From contig NZ_SMKU01000019.1 in assembly GCF_004349215.1 (NCBI RefSeq), forward strand, positions 1-53,226: DNA of 53,226 nucleotides, in the 5' to 3' direction. The position numbers were made by a program, and so were the translations under genes. The stretch is from Actinomadura rubrisoli (GTDB lineage Bacteria > Actinomycetota > Actinomycetes > Streptosporangiales > Streptosporangiaceae). The first letter of the stretch is position 1. Each line of letters starts with the position of its first letter. Positions 8,088 through 22,567 of this stretch are shown here, in pieces. The notes beneath the pieces were generated by a model, which worked only from the letters and a program-made list of their open reading frames with translations, made no database searches and was not told where the DNA came from.

Positions 8088-9547
8088 TCCTCAAGCGCGG
8101 CGTCAAGCTGCAGCTGATCGCCTTCGCGCTCATCACGATCATCGGCGTGACGGTCGTCTCGGTGAACTACATCGGGATCGGGCGCGGCGTCCTCGGCAAG
8201 GAGTACACCGCCTACGTCGACCTGACCGACTCCGGCGGCGTGTTCACCAACGCCGAGGTCACCTACCGCGGCGTGCCCGTCGGCCGGGTCGGCCCGATCG
8301 AGCTGACCAAGGACGGCATCCGGGTCAAGCTGCTGCTCGACCGGGGCAAGCGGATCCCGCGCGACGGCACGTCCGCCATCGTGGCCAACCGGTCCGCGGT
8401 CGGCGAGCAGTACATCGACCTGCAACCCAGCAGGAAGTCCGGCCCCTACCTCGACCAGGGCCGTCCGTACACGATCCCGCGGACCCGGACGAAGCTGCCG
8501 GTGTCCACCGCCGAGCTGCTGCGCAACGTCGACTCGCTGGTCGGGTCGGTGGACACCAAGGATCTCGGCACGATCGTGGACGAGCTGGACAAGGCGTTCT
8601 CCGGCTCCGCGTCGGACCTCCAGTCGATCCTGGACGACACCGACCGGCTGCTGAAGACGGCCGACCAGGCGTACCCGGACACCAAGCGCCTGCTGGACAA
8701 CAGCGTGACCGTCCTGGACACGCAGCGGTCCCAGGGCGCCAACATCCGCGGCTTCGCCGGCAATCTGAACGCGCTCACCACCTCGATCCGCAAGGACGAC
8801 CCGGCGTTGCGCCAGACCATCGACAACACCCCGGGCACCGCGGACGAGGCGCACAAGGCCATCAACCAGCTCGCGCCCACGCTGCCCGTCCTGCTGGCCA
8901 ACCTGACCACCACCGGGCAGATCATCACGTCGCGGCAGGCCGGGCTGCGCTCGCTGTTCATCCTTTACCCGGTGACGGTCGCAGGCGCGTTCACCGTCAC
9001 GCCTGGAGACGGAACCCAGCACCTGGGTCTCGCGCTCAACATCGACTCGCCGCCCCCGTGCACCAAGGGCTACGAGAAGGTGAAGCCCCGCTGGCCCCAG
9101 GACACGTCCAAGAAGGACCCCCCGCTGAACGTCGGCTGCAAGGACGCCCACAACTCGCCCAGCGCGGTGCGCGGCGCCCGCAACTTCCCGCGCGACGCCC
9201 TTACGCCGACGCCCCGGCTTCCCGCGGGCGCGACCGACGGCGCCGGGTTCCCGGCAGGCGGCGCGTACGGGACGAAGGGCAAGAAGCCGGAGGCGAAGGG
9301 CCCGGACAAGGGCGCCGAGCAGGGCAAGGCGGCGGCCGCGTCCGCTCCGACAGGGCAGCTTGCGGATGGTCAGCTCTACCTTTCGTATCCGGCCAATTCA
9401 GTCGAATTCGCTGGATACGATCCTTCGACAGGTGCGGTCTACGGGCCCGACGGCAAGCGATACGTCATGCCCCGCAGCGCCGGTACGCGTCAGTTGGGAG
9501 AGGAAGCGTCGTGGAAGTGGCTCCTGCTCGGACCGCTGAGCCAGTGA
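8084..9547 (+). CDS. mceF: Mce-family protein F
   Basis: The last Mce protein of the set (487 residues). The N-terminal anchor (about residues 8-27) precedes an MCE domain with AEVTYRGVPVGRVGPIEL and AVGEQYIDLQPS. A long helical region runs to about residue 300, followed by a Pro/Lys-rich, probably extracellular extension with two cysteines (PPPCTKGYEK and NVGCKDAH) and a terminal patch, YDPSTGAVYGPDGKRYVMP, seen in MceF-type proteins. The start GTG at 8084 overlaps the mceE stop (GTGA). The open frame continues upstream in mceE in another frame and is not coding there. Confidence 0.91.
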   Translation: MILKRGVKLQLIAFALITIIGVTVVSVNYIGIGRGVLGKEYTAYVDLTDSGGVFTNAEVTYRGVPVGRVGPIELTKDGIRVKLLLDRGKRIPRDGTSAIVANRSAVGEQYIDLQPSRKSGPYLDQGRPYTIPRTRTKLPVSTAELLRNVDSLVGSVDTKDLGTIVDELDKAFSGSASDLQSILDDTDRLLKTADQAYPDTKRLLDNSVTVLDTQRSQGANIRGFAGNLNALTTSIRKDDPALRQTIDNTPGTADEAHKAINQLAPTLPVLLANLTTTGQIITSRQAGLRSLFILYPVTVAGAFTVTPGDGTQHLGLALNIDSPPPCTKGYEKVKPRWPQDTSKKDPPLNVGCKDAHNSPSAVRGARNFPRDALTPTPRLPAGATDGAGFPAGGAYGTKGKKPEAKGPDKGAEQGKAAAASAPTGQLADGQLYLSYPANSVEFAGYDPSTGAVYGPDGKRYVMPRSAGTRQLGEEASWKWLLLGPLSQ

Positions 9548-9557
9548 GGCCGAACCG

Positions 9558-10049
9558 GTGAGGCGCCGCAACTGGACGTCGGTGACCACCCTCGTCCTGA
9601 GCGTCGTTGTGGTGGTCCTGGTGGCCGCCACCGGATGGCTCGGCGTGCTCACCGTCAACAAGAAGGACGACGCCGACCGGCGGGCCAAGGCCGCCCAGTC
9701 GGCGCGCCAGATGGGCGTCAACCTGATGACGCTCGACAACGCGACCGCCCAGCGCGACCTCGATCGCATCGTGGCGGGCACCACCGGCAACCTGAAGAAC
9801 AAGCTGGGCACCCAGTCGAAGGTGCTCCTGGACCAGCTGGCCAAGACCGGGGCCAAGTCCACCGTCAGCGACGTGGAGGCCGCCGTGGTCTCCATCGACG
9901 GCGACTCCGCCGAGGTGATGGTCTCCCTGAACGGGACGGTCACCAACGCCAAGGTGAAGGACGGCGCCCCGCGCGCGTACAGGTACGTGATGGACCTCAC
10001 ACGAGTGCAAGACCGGTGGCTCGTGTCCGATATGGAGATGGTCCCGTGA
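9558..10049 (+). CDS. Mce-associated membrane protein 1
   Basis: A 163-residue protein with one membrane segment (about residues 8-28) and an extracytoplasmic domain of the Mce-associated (Mas) type: a helix with QMGVNLMTLDNATAQRDLDRI, then a small alpha/beta region ending in the typical TRVQDRWLVSDMEMV. The fold resembles the cystatin/NTF2-like domain used by Mas proteins, which are thought to stabilise Mce complexes. The GTG at 9558 lies 10 bases after mceF. The stop overlaps the GTG of the next gene, so the two associated proteins are translationally coupled to each other. Confidence 0.82.
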   Translation: MRRRNWTSVTTLVLSVVVVVLVAATGWLGVLTVNKKDDADRRAKAAQSARQMGVNLMTLDNATAQRDLDRIVAGTTGNLKNKLGTQSKVLLDQLAKTGAKSTVSDVEAAVVSIDGDSAEVMVSLNGTVTNAKVKDGAPRAYRYVMDLTRVQDRWLVSDMEMVP

Positions 10050-11194
10050 CAATGCTCGGACGGGGCAAGCGCTCCGCCAAGGAGAAAGAGAAGCCCCAGG
10101 ACGGCGACAAGGCACGCAAGGCCGCCGAGCAGGCCAGTAAGGCGGAGGAGGCGGCCGAGGCCGCCCGGCTTGCGGAGGAGGCCGCCGCGAAGGCCAAGGA
10201 GGCCGCGCGGCTGGCCCAGATCGCCGCCGATGCCGCCGCAGCCGAGGTGGAGGCCCCCGCCGTCGAGGACGTCGAGGACGCCTCCGAGGCCGAGGACGCC
10301 GCGGATCCCGAGCCCGCGGCCGTCAAGACGGCCCAGAAGCCTCGTCGCCGGAAGAAGGTGCCCGAAGCCGGGTCTGGGGACGAAGACGGCGCAGAGAGCG
10401 TCTCAGGCGCTTCGGAGGCCGCCTCCACCCTCGTGGCGGCCCCCGAGCCCGACGCGGACGGCGGCGAGCCGTCCACGGTCAGGTCGGACGCCGGCGCGGC
10501 CAGGGTCCACCGCACGAAGACCGACGAGGCCGACAAGACCGACGAAGCCGACCTGGATAAGGACGACTCCGACGACTCCGAGATCGACGAGGACGAAGAC
10601 GGCGAGGGCGAGGACGAGGACGGCGAGGACGAGGACGGCGAGGACGAGGACGGCGACGGGCGCGACGAGGGCGTCTACGCGTCCGGGCGTTCCTCGGCCT
10701 CGGGCCGGAGCCTGACGATCGTCGCGGTCCTGGCGGTGCTCGCGGTCGCGCTCGGCGCCGGCGCCACGGTGCTCGCCCTCAAGGTCCGCGAGCAGACCGC
10801 GACCGCGCGGGTGGCGGACGAGAACGGGCAGGCCGCGGCTGCCGCCGCCCGCGCGGCCAGGCTGCTGTCGACCTACGACTACCAGTCGCTCGACGTCGAC
10901 CTGAAGGCCGCATCCGCCATGACGACGGGCAAGCTCAAGGCCGAGTACGACAAGCTCGCCGCGACGCTCAAGACCCTCGCCCCGCAGCAGCGGGCCGTCT
11001 CCAACACGACGGTGGTGAAGACCGGGATCGTGAGCGCCTCGCCGGACAAGGTCGTGGCCCTGGTGTACGCCAACCGGTCGTCGACCACGAGCGCCGACAA
11101 GGAGAGGCGCCTGCCGGAGCCCCTGCGGATCAAGGTGACCATGGTCAGGACCGGCGGGAAGTGGCTGGCCTCCGAGCTGACGGTGATCACCTAG
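10046..11194 (+). CDS. Mce-associated membrane protein 2 with charged N-terminal region
   Basis: A 382-residue paralogue of the preceding protein with an unusual cytoplasmic part of about 220 residues. Residues about 8-75 are an Ala/Lys/Glu helix with the look of a coiled coil, residues about 90-115 are basic, and residues about 165-215 are strongly acidic, including three EDEDG repeats. One membrane segment (about 222-246, LTIVAVLAVLAVALGAGATV) leads to the same extracytoplasmic domain as its neighbour, ending GGKWLASELTVIT. GTG at 10046 overlaps the preceding stop; ATG at 10052 is an alternative two codons in. It is the last gene of the mce operon. Confidence 0.8.
   Translation: MTMLGRGKRSAKEKEKPQDGDKARKAAEQASKAEEAAEAARLAEEAAAKAKEAARLAQIAADAAAAEVEAPAVEDVEDASEAEDAADPEPAAVKTAQKPRRRKKVPEAGSGDEDGAESVSGASEAASTLVAAPEPDADGGEPSTVRSDAGAARVHRTKTDEADKTDEADLDKDDSDDSEIDEDEDGEGEDEDGEDEDGEDEDGDGRDEGVYASGRSSASGRSLTIVAVLAVLAVALGAGATVLALKVREQTATARVADENGQAAAAAARAARLLSTYDYQSLDVDLKAASAMTTGKLKAEYDKLAATLKTLAPQQRAVSNTTVVKTGIVSASPDKVVALVYANRSSTTSADKERRLPEPLRIKVTMVRTGGKWLASELTVIT
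10610..10654 (+). repeat. 15-base tandem repeat encoding EDEDG
   Basis: Three perfect 15-base copies (10610-10624, 10625-10639, 10640-10654) encode EDEDG-EDEDG-EDEDG inside the acidic block of the second Mce-associated protein. They are flanked by degenerate relatives on both sides, suggesting expansion by slippage. Confidence 0.93.
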
Positions 11195-11220
11195 AACCGC
11201 TGGTAGACCGCCGTTTCGAT

Positions 11221-11253
11221 CGAGCGATCACCCCTCTCGGGGGTGGTCGCTCG
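11221..11253 (+). terminator. Hairpin terminator of the mce operon
   Basis: Arms 11221-11234 and 11240-11253 pair over 14 positions with one G-T wobble around a 5-base loop, 26 bases after the last mce-operon stop. There is no U-run, which is common for actinobacterial hairpin terminators. Confidence 0.8.
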
Positions 11254-11412
11254 ACCCGTTCGCGGGGCTTACCGTCCGGTAGGTGACGGGATCCTAAACT
11301 ATGGCCTTCCTCACTGCAGGTCAGAGCCCGAAAAGTCCAAGTCCGCTCTTGACTACAAGGCCCTGAGGGGCGATGCTCCAAGGCAACTGTGAGGCATACT
11401 GCGGCGGTAGAG

Positions 11413-11441
11413 TTGCGAGCGGTGTGGTGGTCGGCTACACT
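11413..11441 (+). promoter_or_regulatory. Probable rpoB promoter
   Basis: A -35 TTGCGA (11413-11418) and -10 TACACT (11436-11441) are separated by 17 bases, a good housekeeping sigma-70-type match. Transcription would start near 11448 and give a leader of roughly 140 bases before rpoB. In the rest of the 391-base gap I see the upstream terminator, a TTGACT at 11349-11354 without a convincing -10, and no gene. Confidence 0.6.
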
Positions 11442-11585
11442 GCCCCTTTGCGCTGCCCTCTGACTATCCACGTGTGAGAGCTCCCCTGCCGGGGCCGATT
11501 TCTGGACCCTGCGAGCAGGTCTTGGACGTGGATCGTCTGGCGTGCGTGTCGTCAGTTACGCCGCGAGCCCTCGGAAGGACCACTC

Positions 11586-15053
<3,468 letters not shown>

Positions 15054-15073
15054 TCAACTCAAGGGGAAAACAG

Positions 15074-18946
<3,873 letters not shown>

Positions 18947-18952
18947 GCAGTC

Positions 18953-18980
18953 GATCACGGGGCCGCCCGGCCCCGTGATC
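18953..18980. terminator. rpoC terminator hairpin
   Basis: A perfect 12-base stem (18953-18964 with 18969-18980) has a GCCC loop and starts six bases after the rpoC stop. It has no U-run, and because it is symmetrical it could also stop transcripts arriving from the IS side. Confidence 0.88.
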
Positions 18981-19002
18981 CCGTCTGCTCTGGCAGCTCA
19001 GA

Positions 19003-19013
19003 GGCCCCTTCCG
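19003..19013. repeat. Left arm of a hairpin interrupted by the IS30 element
   Basis: The 11 bases GGCCCCTTCCG are the exact reverse complement of 20333-20343 on the far side of the IS element. Together they look like the two arms of one hairpin, probably the terminator between convergent rpoC and the sortase operon, with the element inserted in the loop. Confidence 0.65.
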
Positions 19014-19029
19014 AGAACACTTGGGTTCT

Positions 19030-20318
19030 AGGGGTGGTCGCAACACCGGTTGATCAACTGGCTGGTGTGAGGAGCTTAGCGAGACGCTCGGCTGGGGTTT
19101 CCCAGCCGAGCGTTTTGCGTGGTCGGGAGTTGAGTTCGGCGGCGACGGCCTCCAGGTCGCCGCGGGTGTGGACCGATAGGTCGGTGCCCTTGGGGAAGTA
19201 CTGGCGTAGCAGGCCGTTGGTGTTCTCGTTCGAGCCTCGCTGCCAGGGGCTGGCCGGGTCGCAGAAGTAGACCGGGATGTCGGTGGTGATGGTGAACTCG
19301 TGGTGCAGATGCATCTCAGTGCCTTGGTCCCAGGTCAGCGAGCGCTTCAGGTGTTGCGGCAGAGACGCCACGGCGTCGGCCAGGGCGTCGCGGACCAGTT
19401 CCGGGGCGCGGCCCATGGGCAGGTGCAGCAGGGTGATATAGCGGGTTGAGCGCTCCACCAGGGTCCCGATGGCCGAGCCGTTGTTCTTGCCGATGATCAG
19501 GTCGCCCTCCCAGTGGCCGGGGATCGCGCGATCGGCGACCTCGGCGGGACGCTCACTGATCATCACCATGGGCCGGGCCATCCGAGGTTGGCGTTGCTGG
19601 GCCTGGCGACGGGGCCGCCGCATCGCGCGTCCGGTGCGCAGCGCCCTGGCCAGCTCGCGGCGCAGTTCTCCGCGCCCTTGCACGTAGAGGGCTTGGTAGA
19701 TCGTCTCGTGCGTCACGTGCATCTCCGGGCGGCCGGGGAAGTCTCGGCGGAGCTGCTGGCAGATCTGCTCCGGACTCCATCGTTTGCCCAGATGCCGCTG
19801 GATGTAGTCCCTCAGCTCGGGGTTCTGGCCGATCTTGCCCGGCTTCGGCCGAGGCCGGCGGGCGTCGGCGCGGGACTGGGCGGCGTGCGGCCGGTAGGCC
19901 CACTGATCGCCGCGCACGTGCGAGCGGTTGCGCCGAATCTCGCGGCTGATCGTGGACGGGCTGCGGCCCAACTCGCCCGCGATGACGCGAAGCGACGCGC
20001 CCTCACGCAGCCGGTCGGCGATGTGAATCCGCTCGTCCTGCCGCAGGTAGCGCGTGGGACCGGTCTGCTCGCCCGGCCTGCTGACCGGCGGCTTGGCCTT
20101 GTTATGAGCGGTGGCCCGCCGGCCGTTCCGCCACCGCTTGCCCGTCCTGGGGTTGATGCCAACCATCCGGCACGCTTCCCGGCTGCTTACGCCCTGGTCC
20201 ATGAGCCGGAAGTATTCCTCCCGCTCACGGACCAGGGCCTTGCGCCCCTGCGGCTTACGTTCCGGACGGACCTCGAAGGCCATCGCACTCCCTGGTCAGG
20301 GATGTTGCGACAACCCCT
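19030..20318 (-). mobile_element. IS30-family insertion sequence, about 1.29 kb
   Basis: A complete element bounded by 18-base terminal inverted repeats that match at 16 positions: 19030-19047 and 20301-20318, core GGGGTKGTCGCAACA. It carries a single intact transposase gene filling nearly its whole length on the minus strand. I could not see a clear target duplication at the ends. It lies between rpoC and the convergent sortase operon and has the same orientation as that operon. Intact ends and an intact frame suggest a recent or still mobile copy. Confidence 0.9.
19054..20283 (-). CDS. IS30-family transposase
   Basis: A DDE transposase of 409 residues. The N-terminus has two helix-turn-helix-like regions: one near residues 25-55 and the IS30-type one near 85-120 (ADRLREGASLRVIAGELGRS, then STISREIRRN). 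The integrase core has its acidic triad in GHWEGDLIIG, TWDQGTEMH and SPWQRGSNENTNGLLRQYFP. The C-terminal LNSRPRKTLGWETPAERL is the usual IS30 ending. The ATG at 20283 is preceded by GGGAG at a good distance and lies just inside the right inverted repeat. The gene is undisturbed, so the protein is probably functional. Length is normal for actinobacterial IS30 members. Confidence 0.95.
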   Translation of the reverse strand: MAFEVRPERKPQGRKALVREREEYFRLMDQGVSSREACRMVGINPRTGKRWRNGRRATAHNKAKPPVSRPGEQTGPTRYLRQDERIHIADRLREGASLRVIAGELGRSPSTISREIRRNRSHVRGDQWAYRPHAAQSRADARRPRPKPGKIGQNPELRDYIQRHLGKRWSPEQICQQLRRDFPGRPEMHVTHETIYQALYVQGRGELRRELARALRTGRAMRRPRRQAQQRQPRMARPMVMISERPAEVADRAIPGHWEGDLIIGKNNGSAIGTLVERSTRYITLLHLPMGRAPELVRDALADAVASLPQHLKRSLTWDQGTEMHLHHEFTITTDIPVYFCDPASPWQRGSNENTNGLLRQYFPKGTDLSVHTRGDLEAVAAELNSRPRKTLGWETPAERLAKLLTPAS

Positions 20319-20332
20319 CGAATCCGCCACAC

Positions 20333-20343
20333 CGGAAGGGGCC
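20333..20343. repeat. Right arm of a hairpin interrupted by the IS30 element
   Basis: The exact reverse complement of 19003-19013. It lies 11 bases downstream of the 53-residue membrane-protein stop on the minus strand, where a terminator for the sortase operon would be expected. Without the element the two arms would enclose a loop of roughly 30 bases. Confidence 0.65.
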
Positions 20344-20354
20344 TTTCTGCGTCG

Positions 20355-20516
20355 TCAGCCCTTTCGGGCGGGGAGGATCCGCTTCACCGCCAGGCCCGCG
20401 GAGAACAGGGTGAAGAGGGCCAGCCCGAGCCAGAGCGCCTGGAGGCCGAGCCACGGGGACGTGGCGGCGGCGCCGAAGCCGGCGGCCACGCCGCCAACAG
20501 GGGGAGTGTTGTACAT
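20355..20516 (-). CDS. 53-residue membrane protein, sorting-signal-like, third gene of the sortase operon
   Basis: A small protein not recognised by name. Residues 1-20 are Gly/Ala/Pro-rich (MYNTPPVGGVAAGFGAAATS), residues about 22-44 form one membrane segment, and the C-terminus is a basic tail KRILPARKG. This resembles a cell-wall sorting signal with a hydrophobic stretch and positive tail, but it has no secretion signal, almost no ectodomain and no LPxTG. The AAATS just before the membrane segment could be a degenerate LAxTG; that is inference. The ATG lies three bases after the glycosyltransferase stop, so it is almost certainly co-translated with it. I trust the gene because of this spacing, its coding character and its clean end before a hairpin arm. 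Confidence 0.72.
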   Translation of the reverse strand: MYNTPPVGGVAAGFGAAATSPWLGLQALWLGLALFTLFSAGLAVKRILPARKG

Positions 20517-20519
20517 GAT

Positions 20520-21848
20520 CTACCATTTCCTTTCTTTGCGCCAGGCGGCCTGCCAGAACGCGCGCGCTTGGACCATCTGGAGGAAGACGTCGAAGATCAT
20601 TTCGACGACGATGGTGGAGGCGAGCGCCATCTGGACGGCGCCGCGCTGCCGGACGCTCACCACCCGCTCGATCATGAAGATGACGGTGACACCGGCCCAC
20701 AGGGGGATGAGCTTGATCCCGCCGAGCCAGATCGCCGAGTAGGCGAGCGAGGCCAGGTAGGCGGCGATCACGAGAATGCCGATCAGGGAGAGCAGCTGGC
20801 GGCCCCAGTAGGGGCGGGTGATCGGCGTCCAGCCGTAGTCGACGAGGTTCTCCAGCGCGCCGCGCTTCCAGCGGAGCCTTTGCCGGGCGAGGTCGCGCCA
20901 GGTCGGCATGACCTCGGTGGTGAGGGTGCACTCCATGGGGCAGAGGATGCGGAAGCCGAGGTGGAGGATGGCGAGGGTCAGCTCGTTGTCCTCGGTCAGC
21001 ACGCGGACGTCGTAGACGTGCGGCAGGCCGGGGAGGCGGCCTTCGCGGCGGGCGGCGACCACCTCCTGGAGGGTGGTGGCGCGGAAGATCGTCGCGGTGC
21101 CGGTGAGAACGAGCGCCTTGCCCTGCAGGCGCCGGACGTCCCGGGCGTAGCGGGCGTACTCGTTGCGCTGGAACATGCCGACCGCGCCGCCCCCCGGCTT
21201 GCCGGTGAAGGTGCCGCCGACGGCGGCGTACCGGCCGGTGGCGAGGTAGCCGACGCCGTGCCGGATGAAGCCCGGGTCGAGCGCCGAGTCGGCGTCCATC
21301 ACCATGATCGCGTCATTCGGGCCGAAGATCGGCAGAAGGCGGTCGAGGACCTGGTTCAGCGCGCCGGCCTTCTTGTGCCGGTTGCCCCGGGTGCCGACGA
21401 TCTCGACGCCGCAGAGCTGCGCGAACGCGGCGGTGGCGTCGGTGCAGTTGTCCGCGATCACCACGATCTGGTCCGGCCGGCGCTCCTGGCCGCGGAGCGA
21501 GGCGATCGTCTCGGTGATCTGCTTGGCCTCGTTGTGCGCCGGGATCAGGACCGTGACCCGCATCGCGTCCGCGCGTGTGGACGGGAGGTCCCGCTTGCCG
21601 TCCTTGCTCTTGAGGCGGGGACGGCCGTGCGGGCGCGGTGGCACGACCCGGTGCCGCCCCGCCGGGGGCGGCGCGATCGTCGCGGCGAGCAGGTCGGGCA
21701 CGGTCGCGATCGGGGAGAGGCCGGACACCGCGCGGTGGCGACCGCCGACCGGTCGCCGGGCGGCGGACGGGCCGCTGCGCGGCACCGTGTGCCCTGGCCG
21801 CGGGGACCGCGGTGGGACGACCATGCCGTTTCCGGACGCCGGACGCAT
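20520..21848 (-). CDS. Membrane family-2 glycosyltransferase
   Basis: A processive-type GT2 enzyme of 442 residues, in the class of hyaluronan, cellulose or poly-GlcNAc synthases; substrate unknown. The first 95 residues are Arg/Pro-rich and disordered, then the catalytic domain begins at MRVTVLIPAHNE. Visible motifs are VIADNCTD for nucleotide-sugar binding, the metal-binding DAD at 185-187, the TEDNEL acidic motif at 285-290 and QRLRW at 323-327, the signature of processive synthases. Three hydrophobic segments follow (about 352-374, 376-394, 408-427), then a basic tail. ATG at 21848 follows the sortase stop by one base; a shorter start at Met96 is possible. Confidence 0.9.
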   Translation of the reverse strand: MRPASGNGMVVPPRSPRPGHTVPRSGPSAARRPVGGRHRAVSGLSPIATVPDLLAATIAPPPAGRHRVVPPRPHGRPRLKSKDGKRDLPSTRADAMRVTVLIPAHNEAKQITETIASLRGQERRPDQIVVIADNCTDATAAFAQLCGVEIVGTRGNRHKKAGALNQVLDRLLPIFGPNDAIMVMDADSALDPGFIRHGVGYLATGRYAAVGGTFTGKPGGGAVGMFQRNEYARYARDVRRLQGKALVLTGTATIFRATTLQEVVAARREGRLPGLPHVYDVRVLTEDNELTLAILHLGFRILCPMECTLTTEVMPTWRDLARQRLRWKRGALENLVDYGWTPITRPYWGRQLLSLIGILVIAAYLASLAYSAIWLGGIKLIPLWAGVTVIFMIERVVSVRQRGAVQMALASTIVVEMIFDVFLQMVQARAFWQAAWRKERKW

Positions 21849-21849
21849 G

Positions 21850-22497
21850 TCAGCGCGCCTCCTCTGAGCGCAGCAGGTGGCCGAAGGCGATGACGTTGTC
21901 GACGTAGGAGCCGGCGTCGCGGTCGAAGCGTCCCCCGCAGGTGATGAGGCGGATCGCCGCGTAGCCGGGGTCGCCGTAAACGCGGTTCGTGGGGAAGCGG
22001 TCCTTGCCGACGCGCTCGACGGAGTCGATCGCGAAGACGGCGGTGCGGCCGTCGGCGCGCAGCACGCTCGCCCGGTCGCCGGGACCCAGCCGGCCGAGCC
22101 GGTAGAACACGGCCGGGCCGTGCACCGTGTCCACATGCCCGATGATCACGGCGGCGCCGCGGCTGCCGGGCGCGGCGCCGAGCCGGTACCAGCCGGCCTC
22201 CTGGGCGCGGCTCAGGGGTGGTGTCTCGACGGTCCGGTCCGGGTTCTTGGCCAGCTTCATCAGCGGGGTCCGGACGTCGATGCGCGGCACTTCGAGGCGG
22301 ACGGGCGCCGAGGGCGGCAGGTCCGGCGTGGTGGTGGGCCCGACCGGACGGGACGCGTCGGGGGACGGCATCGGCGGGGCGGCGGTCGCCGGATGATCCC
22401 GCGTCGCCTGGACGGCCGGTAGCACGGCCGCCAGGACCGCGGACATCCCCACGACGACGGCGACCAGGGCGCGCGTGCGCCGGCCACGATGCGTCAC
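21850..22497 (-). CDS. Sortase, class E/F type
   Basis: A cysteine transpeptidase of 215 residues, anchored by an N-terminal membrane segment (about 10-30) and followed by a Pro-rich linker and a sortase beta-barrel (about 65-210). Catalytic His121 lies in IIGHVDT and Cys187 in LITCGG; the third residue is an arginine, Arg190 or Arg193 in GGRFDRDAG. The pattern VDNVIAFGHL at the end is typical of the actinobacterial class F group. GTG at 22497 is chosen because AAGGAG lies eight bases upstream; a longer start at 22542 has no such site. It heads a three-gene operon with a glycosyltransferase and a tiny membrane protein, and no LPxTG protein is visible nearby. Confidence 0.88.
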   Translation of the reverse strand: MTHRGRRTRALVAVVVGMSAVLAAVLPAVQATRDHPATAAPPMPSPDASRPVGPTTTPDLPPSAPVRLEVPRIDVRTPLMKLAKNPDRTVETPPLSRAQEAGWYRLGAAPGSRGAAVIIGHVDTVHGPAVFYRLGRLGPGDRASVLRADGRTAVFAIDSVERVGKDRFPTNRVYGDPGYAAIRLITCGGRFDRDAGSYVDNVIAFGHLLRSEEAR

Positions 22498-22543
22498 GGA
22501 TCGCACTCCTTCGACCGTTCGGAGGGTGGGCTCGTATCGCACT

Positions 22544-22567
22544 CGCTACGACGCTCGAACCGTAGCG
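22544..22567. promoter_or_regulatory. Inverted repeat upstream of the sortase operon
   Basis: CGCTACG (22544-22550) and CGTAGCG (22561-22567) form perfect 7-base arms around a 10-base spacer, 47-70 bases before the sortase start. It could be an operator or a leader hairpin; no factor can be named. Confidence 0.45.

Noticed and set aside
19020..20325. Target duplication of the IS30 element
   Set aside because: The 2-3 bases flanking the two inverted repeats do not match in any alignment I tried, so no duplication is claimed.
22544..22567. tRNA on the minus strand suggested by GGTTCGAG
   Set aside because: No acceptor or anticodon stem can be formed; the motif is the loop of an inverted repeat. 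A similar motif at 48821-48830 also lacks a cloverleaf.
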